Source: Schistosoma haematobium
Lineage: Eukaryota; Platyhelminthes; Trematoda; Strigeidida; Schistosomatidae
NCBI RefSeq assembly: GCF_000699445.3
Contig: NC_067196.1
Coordinates: 92,041,364-92,105,363 of the forward strand
Length of the DNA stretch: 64,000 nucleotides
Direction: 5' to 3'
The position numbers and the translations under genes were made by a program. Positions 56,471 through 64,000 of this stretch are shown one piece after another (position 1 is the stretch's first letter; each line of letters begins with the position of its first letter). The notes beneath the pieces were generated by a model. The model saw only the letters and a list, made by a program, of their open reading frames with translations. It did no database searches and was not told where the DNA came from.

Positions 56471-59095
56471 CAAACTCCATCGTATTATCCACTTAGTTAA
56501 TAACATCTGATAGTCACTTGCTTGTACAATCAGGTGAAGTTTACACTCTCTTTTCTATTGTTTGTCTTAATCTTCTCAATAAGAAACTGATCACTTGCAG
56601 TCTTAAACATCGATGGGAAGACTCAAACGAACAATACAAAATAAACAAGAATAATAATAATAATAAGACAAATGATTGAATAATGTACGTTCAACCTGGA
56701 ATATTGAAATGAACAATCTGTAATCCACTTATTTCAAGAAAAGATCACTGTGAGTTGGGACGAATGAATATTTGAAGGAGGAGATCATTGTTCAATATCA
56801 CAGAAGTAGAGAAGAAATAGTTTTATTGTTTGCCAATAAGACGATTGCACTGAAACTCATTAAACAGTCTCTATGTTGATTCTTATGTATATCAGAGCAA
56901 TTCAAATTGTTACATGTGTTTAGTTAGGTAGTTAGTTATGAAACAAGTTTACTCATGAAACGGTTTATTCAGTCTTTAGAAATGACTGCAAATGGATAGA
57001 CGATTTGGTAATGAGAAATGAATTCCCAAGTGGATATTAACAAGAAATGGAAGTAATAAATTGTTCAAAGACAGAATTGTGTTCTGAAACAGTTGAATAT
57101 CTTAATTAAGTTATCCACTTGAACGAAGTTTAGTTTTAGCTCACATCATGAACTGACTTTCAGTTAAACAACCATTGAAAAGTATGACGTATTAGACAGA
57201 TGTTTGGTGGTGATATGGAACTCTTAACGAATGAACAACTATGACTTCAGCAGGAGTCGATCTTAAGACCAGTAATTTGATACCTTGTGATTTATATTCG
57301 TAAATTCAGTGTAATGGCGGTATTACGCAGTTGTCGTTCATTGCCACAGATGACCATTGCCAAGGTCATGATGACGCACTCCTGACTTATTGCATACTTG
57401 GATGAAATAACAGTCCAATGCTGTTGAACTGAAATTAGCTTGTGATACAAACTAGTAAGTGAATAGTCATCACTAACTTTTCGAACTAAAGTTTTATCAT
57501 TTATTGAAGAATAAATGGTACCCTATAACTCGTTGTAAAAGAGAAGGTTTCCTGATTAAAAGTTCTCAATCTTAATATTCCATGATCTACTTTAAAAACA
57601 AGCCAGAATTGTGACTGAATTTAAACTATTGTGCCCACTTACCAACAACTGGTGAGTTGCACATATACAAACCGGATATAGAAGTCATATCAGGCAATCC
57701 AGTGACCAAACAGCAGTATATAATCACCGATTCAAACATTGAAAACAGTAAATTCAGTGAGAAGATCTATTTCCAACCAATTTATACGATGCAATTAGGA
57801 GTTCTATCTTCGAACATTTAGTCGACACGACCGACTTCATGAATCCACTTGTTGATTTTAAGACTGTTTATAGAATTCGTTCAAATCTATCAAGATTTAT
57901 TCATGTTTAGGTTTCTTACTATTCATGAACTGAAGTGTGTCTTATCTTCATCTTACCATGTCCTTAGCCAATTATTATTAATATTAGTCGTAAAATATAT
58001 TTAAACTTCCCTTCCTACTCGCAAGCGGGGCCGAGAATTCAAAAGAAGCCATTTAAACGAATACCTCTGATGTTCTAGAGAAGATTCTGTTCATGAAATT
58101 TCAATCTAAACGGGATATATCTCCAGAGATCCTTAAAAGCCAAATGTTGAGATTTCTGTAAACAGCATTTATTTGAAGAAACTCGAGATTGTGTTTCCTG
58201 TTGCATATCTGATTCTTGGATATTTCGGGTATAAACTGATACTTTGATTTCTCTCAAGCTGAATCGATCAGCTTACTTGCTCTCGTTCATCAGGATACGT
58301 TGTTTAGAAAAAACATATGCTTTCCGAAGAATGTGAGTTTGTCAACGACACTTTTGCTAAACACGAGGTCAGTTTTGGTTACATGTTCCCCGCCGAAATG
58401 TTTATTAAAGAATTATCTTCCTAATCCCAAGATGAAGCATGTAAAGAACCTACGAATTCATGGATGTCAATCTGAAATGTTCATCCTGAAACGAAATGTT
58501 CACTGAAATTAGATGTGTAAATCAATGAATGCCAACATAGTGCTCTAAATGTTTATCGTTCGTCGTCAATACTTGAAAGAATAGATAGGCACCATGTTGG
58601 ACGTTAATCAGTTCGAATATCTTAGTTTCACAGAAGATCACTCGTGACCTAAATATCTCAATAATAAAATCTGAACATATGAAGCTGAATGTTATTGAGA
58701 GCATCAGTACCACTAAAGATTACGAGTAGGCTTTCATGACGAGTGCTAGCCAGCATGAAACTTGCGTCAAGAACGGTTTTCTATTTACCAAGTCCAACCA
58801 ACTAACAACTCAACTACTTACACTAGTGGTCATATCGATAAGATTCGATGATCAGTAAAGAATTAGACAAGCATAACATTGATCACTACTCAATCATCAT
58901 TCAGTAGTATAATTCAAATTTGTTAAAATAAATAAACCTCTTCTACTGAAAGACTAATTAGGTTAAACATGAATTTGTGTTGGTCATTCACAGAACTCAT
59001 CTGATCATTATGCACGATATCAATCATTAAGTCTACTTGATCATCATGCGCGTTTCATCCTGATTGCAGTTTAAAATTACAAAAACACTAATTTA
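56471..59095. other. Non-coding sequence without recognised features
   Basis: AT-rich with short frames only; a (AAT)n tract at 56650. No exon with acceptor, donor and motif was identified. Confidence 0.45.
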
Positions 59096-59100
59096 GATAA

Positions 59101-59918
59101 ATCATTGTGACCGATGATTCACCTGCAATAGCTGCTGCCATCATGCAGGTGTATCCCAATGCTCACCATATTTTGTGTCGTGTACACCTTGTTCGCAATG
59201 TGATAAAGAGGGTAAGTGTTTCGTGCCTTAAGGTAACCCTCGTGCTATTGATAGAAGAAACCAGACAAGTAGTGAATAGGTCTTTATTTCGATCTTAGCG
59301 CAGTCACAGTGGAGCGTGGGATTATCTGTTCAGACAAACAAAGGCTCTCAACATTCAATATAAGATAATAGGGAATATAACGCTTATACAAAATAAGGAA
59401 TTCAGTGTATACTTGAACAGTGCTGTTTTAGCATATGCTTGGTTGTTTGTGGTCAACTCTTAACCAACCAACCTAAGCTGTTACATTAGCTTCCCCCTAG
59501 AATCGACTTCCGTAGGAACGTCGGTTCGATTAACCTATCTATCGAAAACATCTTAGTTCTGTTTTTCCAGCCCAAGCGAAAATTATCAACTCGCTCACTG
59601 TTTGACTTGTGATCAATGACGACTAACTCCGTCGGCAATCGACGATAGTCCATGGATGTCTCTTCACTTGCTAAACTGTCATCTTATTTTGTAGCATGTG
59701 ATTTCTTCTACAACTATCTCTGACAGTTTGCTACGTGCCCTCAAGAGAAAGAGTGTGAGATTGTGGAACAAGAATATCTGAGGAAGTGCCGCGAGCGGGC
59801 TACCCAACACCATGTTGGTGAGATACGATTTTCCCATGCTCAGACCGGCTTACAGGTGTTACTCACCTGCCTCTTGAGTCGCCCTCGAGTAAAAGGTAAA
59901 GAAGAATCTACTTCAGAG
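59101..59918 (+). pseudogene. MULE-like transposase gene or remnant
   Basis: The segment 59101-59211 encodes IVTDDSPAIAAAIMQVYPNA then HHILCRVHLVRNVIKR. 'TDDSPA' fits the second catalytic Asp of MULE transposases and CRVH the C-x2-H motif just after it. It ends at a perfect donor, AGG|GTAAGT. A possible next exon is 59727-59918 (FATCPQEKECEIVEQEYLRK, RATQHHVGEIRFSHAQTGLQ), from a CTGACAG acceptor to a GAG|GTAATG donor. A third may be around 60157-60228 (FTKIDQMHDLEPVMTAFYNQ, donor GTACGT). A stop precedes the first segment and no start is visible, so either exons are missing or the gene is dead. The splice sites suggest a host-type gene rather than a bare transposon. Confidence 0.45.
59230..59495 (-). 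mobile_element. Possible LTR with polypurine tract inside the MULE intron
   Basis: On the minus strand GGGGGAAGCTAA at ~59495 precedes TGTAACAGCTTAGG, as a polypurine tract precedes a 3' LTR. A matching CA end may be at ~59250 (TTCTTCTATCA). No partner LTR was found. Confidence 0.3.
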
Positions 59919-60504
59919 GTAATGGTGAAAATCAATCAAACCTGAAGAACTGCTCCACTGTCTGCATACAATAATAAGATACAAAATGGAAATACATAAA
60001 TGTAATTGATAATTGTTCGGTTCCATGTAAGTGCTTGGTCTCCAGAACGGATTGGTATTCTGGAAGGGAATAGACATAGTGTAGATATCTTGTGCACGAA
60101 AAACCATGAAAAAATACTCTTTTGTAATGCATATATGTAAAAGTGTGAACTTGTTAGAAGTTGGACTCTTTACCAAAATCGATCAAATGCATGACCTTGA
60201 GCCTGTGATGACCGCCTTTTACAACCAGGTACGTAACCAAGGGTGTATAAGAGTACTCCACAAAACGGAAAAGAATATACGGTCAAGAAGCAAAAAAAAC
60301 TGTGTAGAGTATGCGGATCAAGTACAGTTGTGTCAAGTACCCTTTTCTGGTTTGATTTAGGTGTGCATGACTATATTGAAGCAATATTTCGTCAATTCAT
60401 CTAAGTAACGAATTGGTCTGCACCTCAGAAGTAAGTCCTACTACTCATTAGTATTATGCGTGATTAATTGGTGTAAGGAAATATTGAAGTCACTTCCTCC
60501 GTGG

Positions 60505-60585
60505 TTTGATGTGGTTTAACGGCTAAGCATGCGGTCTAGCATCCAGGAGGGCAGAAGTTCGAGTGCGTGTGGGGCCTGCGTTTTT
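60505..60585 (+). repeat. tRNA-like (SINE head) sequence
   Basis: TGTGGTTTAACGGCTAAGCA resembles an A box region and AGAAGTTCGAGTGCG a weak B box. A cloverleaf could not be completed, so this is not called a tRNA gene. Confidence 0.35.
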
Positions 60586-61434
60586 GTTCACCAAACCCAC
60601 CTTCAATACGATGTTTGTTGCTTGTAAGTCGCTCAGATATGAGAGAAAAATGGACAAGAGGACAGATTGATATGTCAAAGTGCCATATTGGAAAAGTACA
60701 AGTTCTTTGTTTACATTAATATTATTACTATAGAAAACAAAACAAGTTTAGTAAATTTCCATTTTATATATGTATATATATATATCAGTTATTGACATAA
60801 AATGTCTTTTTTATAACGGTAGTGTTAAGTTCCACGACTTTCTATGGGCCACTAATAATAATTGGTTTAATGTTAGCATAGCCGTGATATTCATATCGTC
60901 AGTTCAATGTTAAGATAACTAAACAGTTCCCTTATAAGTTGTGTTTAGAATTAGGTATGTGGAATCAATGCGGCTAACATAGTAACCTTACAGTAACGCA
61001 CTGTACTATATTTTCACAGTTATTGATTCTTAAATGTCAGAAATTTTTTAAAAAAAATCTGAATGTTGCCAATAAAGATGGGTTATATGATCACACTAAA
61101 AAGCATGCTAAAGGAGAACTGGTTAAGTTATTGCATAAGTTTCCTAAATAGGAAAAAAAATGATGAGAACCTTAATAAGTACTTGACCACGGTTTAATCC
61201 AAAATTTTTTGTCTAAAAACCACTTATTAATAGCAGTATTGGTCGTATCAAGCCACTAAACATATCCTCAACCGAAAACTTTTAGAAGTAGTTCATATGG
61301 TATGTATGTATAGCCAGTCTACGTGAAAAATGTATATAGATATATAAGAAGTACAGCCAACATAGTTAAATAACCAGAATAAGAAATTAAAAACTTGCCT
61401 GGGTTGCTTTTTGAATTCTTTGTATTTGCCAGTG
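60586..61434. other. Non-coding sequence
   Basis: (TA)n at 60766-60785; nothing else recognised. Confidence 0.45.
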
Positions 61435-61666
61435 TTTTTATTATTTATTTGAACACATGAATATTGGTACAGGAGAGCGCCAATATATATGCGCCACACA
61501 AAACTATGAGAATTTGAAGAGAAATAGAAGGAAAAAAAAACTAAGGAGCGCAAAAGAAAAAGAGAACAATAACGAAGAGATTGGAGTAAGGTAGTGTGGT
61601 AGTAACGACGGAACGAAAAGGTACAATCAGGAGAAATCTTTCAGGTAAAGGAGACACAACCACTTT

Positions 61667-62863
61667 TTATGAAGAAAGTAAAAGAAGGTTACAGCAGGAT
61701 CGCCACTGGCTTCTATTCTGAGCCATATCTGATAACGTCTCTAGCCACTGTGTAGCACCATCTCTCGGACCCCAACCAGGGAGTCGTGAAGGACCAACAC
61801 AAGCCAGTCCTGTGCAGCTTTCTTTCATACCACGGCACCATGTCATGCACTGACCACCTCTCCGCTTCTTCCAACCAGTCCCAGAGTCGGCAAATAATGC
61901 ACGACGTGGAATTCTCTGGGACGACATTCGTAGAACATGTCCAAGCCACCGAAGTCGGTGTTTCAAGATGGTGACACCAATTGCATTATCGTCTCTGTGA
62001 CCGAACACACGATGCCGAACGTCTGCACTACTAACATAGTGTTGCCACTGAATGTCATCAATCCTTCGGAGACAGCGATGATCAAACACAGAGAGTCGTC
62101 TAACGTCCTCAACTCGGAGAGGCCAGGTTTCACAAGCATAGAGCAAAACTGCTCTCACCGACGCGTTGTAGATCCGGCCTTTTACAGCCAGACTAACATC
62201 ACGAAGGCGCCAAAGGTGGCCCAGATTGGCATAAGCCGCTCTGACTTTCACTATTCGTGCATTGATCTCATCACTCACACCCCCACCAGCACTTATGCAG
62301 CTACCCAGATACACGAACTTCTCGACTACGTCTATCTGCTCACCATCCAGGGTGAGTACAGGATTAGAATCCTGCCAGTCTTGTAGAAGTACTTTGCACT
62401 TCGAAGGTGCAAAGCACATACCATACCTACGGACACTGATTGCCAACTGATTAAGTGCGGATTGCATGCCTTGGGCATTATCGCACAGTAAGACAATATC
62501 GTCCGCATACTCAAGGTCGAGAAGTCTTTCTCCAGGCAACAGATCCACACCACCATTACTTACATTCATCAGAGCAGTTTCCAGAATGTCATCGATGGCA
62601 AAGTTGAAGAGGAATGGTGAGATTGGGCAACCCTGCCTAACCCCACTACTCGAATGGAACAATGGAGAGAGGTGGTTGTATGCCCTTACTCTGTCTGAGG
62701 TGTTTTTATATAGGGCTTTTAGGATGTTAATAAACTTCTCAGGCACACCCTTCTTCAATAGACAATCCCAGAGAACAGTCCTGTCCAACGAATCGAAGGC
62801 AGCCCTGATGTCAAGAAACACTACGATTGTTGGCCTTTGAAAAGTATGGCGGTGTTCTAACAT
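61667..62863 (-). pseudogene. RTE reverse transcriptase half (second subfamily)
   Basis: The frame is open from ~62930 (AGFRSSRGCIDHIFTLRQ); the first Met is at 62863. Motif A IVVFLDIRAAFDSLDRTVLW, motif B GVRQGCPISPFLFNFAIDD, motif C LEYADDIVLLCDNAQ all intact. The C-terminal region reads RWLGHVLRMSSQRIPRRALF and SRLPGWGPRDGATQWLETLS, ending CCNLLLLSS. The palm domain looks catalytically complete; only the upstream deletion disables it. Confidence 0.85.
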
Positions 62864-62900
62864 TTGGCGGAGGGTGAAGATATGATCAATACATCCTCGA

Positions 62901-63887
62901 CTAGAACGAAACCCAGCCTGGTGGATCAGTCGTCACCGGCCATGGAGGGCAGGACAGTCCGACCGATGTTGCCGGAGCAGCAGGGCAGTTGAACTGCCCT
63001 TCGAAAAATTCTGCCCATCGTCCAAGACGTCGATGGATGTTAGTGATTGGCATCCCATCATCCTCGCAGATTGTTTCACTCACACCAGACTTCTTGCTGC
63101 CAGTGGCTCGGATGAGTTGGAAGAGCTTCCGGTAGTTACCAGATGCAGCTGCTGCTTCCAGCTCATTAGCACGCTTCGACCACCAGGCTTCTCGGTCCTT
63201 ACGCAAGCTTTGCCCGATTTCCTTACGTAACATCCTTCGTTTATGGTCAAACTCACGGTCACCCGGAGTAGACCGACGGGCTTCAATGAGTTGTAAGGAA
63301 CCGGAAGAAACCCAGTGCTTAAAAGCTGGACGTTTCGCAAGCCCACAACTGACTGTTCCCGCCATTTTCATGGCGTCATGCAATTGCAACCAATGCTCAT
63401 CTATACTTTTCGGTGGAATGGTAGCTAGCCTAAAAGCTAGCTCGGTTCGATACTTACTTGCAACAGAAGTTGCAACCAGCTTGCTAACATCAATCTTTTG
63501 GTGGTGGTCACTTCGTTGGCCACTGAAAAGTAAGGCAAGATTGGCGCAGACCAATGCATGGTCAGATTGCGAATAGGTACTACAAGAGGAGCGGCAGTCT
63601 TGTACACAACCACGCCAGCGGTAGCTGATCGCGATGTGATCAATCTGAGTCCAGGCTTGAGATGCAGAGGGAGGACGCCAGGTGGCACATCGGCGATGAC
63701 TGTGCCGAAAGTTAGTGCTAGCCAGAAACAGGTTGTGGTCTGTGCACAGTTGCGGCAGACGGTCCTCGTTATCTGACCTGCGACCAACGAGTCCCCATCG
63801 GCCACCTAAACGACTCTCTTCTGCGCCTAGACGCCCGACCTGAGCATTCAAGTCTCCGGCTAGTACTACAATGTCTGTGGAACGCAC
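62901..63887 (-). pseudogene. RTE endonuclease half (second subfamily)
   Basis: The open frame continues past 63887 (a Met) toward the edge. TDIVVLAGDLNAQVG keeps the GD-N catalytic pair, WTQIDHIAISYRWRGCVQDC follows, and TYSQSDHALVC holds the SDH motif. The linker has EAWWSKRANELEAAAASGNY and RLGRWAEFFEGQFNCPAAP. At VTTDPP the sequence jumps straight into RT motif 'QAGFRSSRGCIDHIF' in another frame, so ~100 residues of RT fingers are deleted. Confidence 0.8.
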
Positions 63888-64000
63888 TTTCTGGAGAAGA
63901 ACAGATAACTGGTGGTAAAACTCATCCTTGATTGCATCCGGGCTGCAATCTGTCGGGGCATAGGCGGAGATGACGAAAAGACATCGTTTTTCACGCCGAC

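Larger units (their letters stand above)
61435..64000 (-). mobile_element. RTE-clade retrotransposon, second subfamily, runs off the window
   Basis: Minus-strand element. EN is at 63999-62901, RT at 62940-61667, and the 3' UTR at 61666-61435 (ending CATGTGTTCAAATAAATAAT on the minus strand). Its 5' part lies beyond the right edge. Related to, but clearly distinct from, the 33.9-kb element. Less AT-rich than the flanking DNA. Confidence 0.8.

Noticed and set aside
60525..60580. tRNA gene
   Set aside because: A and B box-like motifs are present but acceptor and anticodon stems could not be paired; more likely a SINE head.
61937..62386. 149-residue plus-strand frame
   Set aside because: Antisense shadow of the RTE reverse transcriptase at 61667-62863.

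Overview
The window looks like nuclear DNA of a parasitic flatworm, most likely a Schistosoma-type blood fluke. The DNA is AT-rich and intron-rich. It is crowded with retroelements that, from memory of the families, match trematode RTE-clade elements (SR2-like and SR3/Perere-3-like), CR1/Jockey-type elements, a Penelope-like element (RT plus GIY-YIG), a Ty3/gypsy gag fragment, and short repeats carrying the schistosome Sm-alpha type hammerhead ribozyme. Species cannot be settled by reading alone.

Host genes are few. The best is a complete 13-exon plus-strand gene at 39283-51075, a single-pass membrane protein of the plexin-domain-containing (PLXDC/TEM7) family. All intron phases agree, giving 474 codons from signal peptide through ectodomain and PSI cysteines to a transmembrane helix and short tail. 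A second is the 5' exon of a minus-strand gene at 6073-7094, secreted or membrane-bound and ending in a perfect splice donor; it tentatively resembles the ectodomain of GPR158/179-type receptors. A third, weak one is a MULE-like transposase gene or remnant at 59.1-60.2 kb.

Layout. 0-15.4 kb: 3' ends of RTE elements, Penelope ends and hammerhead SINEs, mostly minus-strand RTE tails. 15.4-19.5 kb: a CR1/Jockey fragment, a Penelope-like element with inverted terminal repeats, and an RTE tail. 22.9-28.5 kb: CR1 elements in both orientations. 28.5-29.5 kb: LTR-retrotransposon gag. 31.3-33.8 kb: two hammerhead repeats and one arm of a direct duplication. 33.9-37.6 kb: an RTE insertion with a 12-bp target-site duplication and an HDV-ribozyme-like 5' end. 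39.2-51.2 kb: the PLXDC-like gene, with an antisense SR2-like element in intron 5. 52.7-56.5 kb: the inverted partner of that element, the second duplication arm and another Sm-alpha copy. 59-60.4 kb: MULE remnant. 61.4-64 kb: a second RTE, running off the window.

No retroelement here has an intact coding region. The points most worth following are the HDV-like fold at the exact start of the 33.9-kb RTE, three hammerhead scaffolds side by side, and the two repeat pairs that bracket the PLXDC-like gene.
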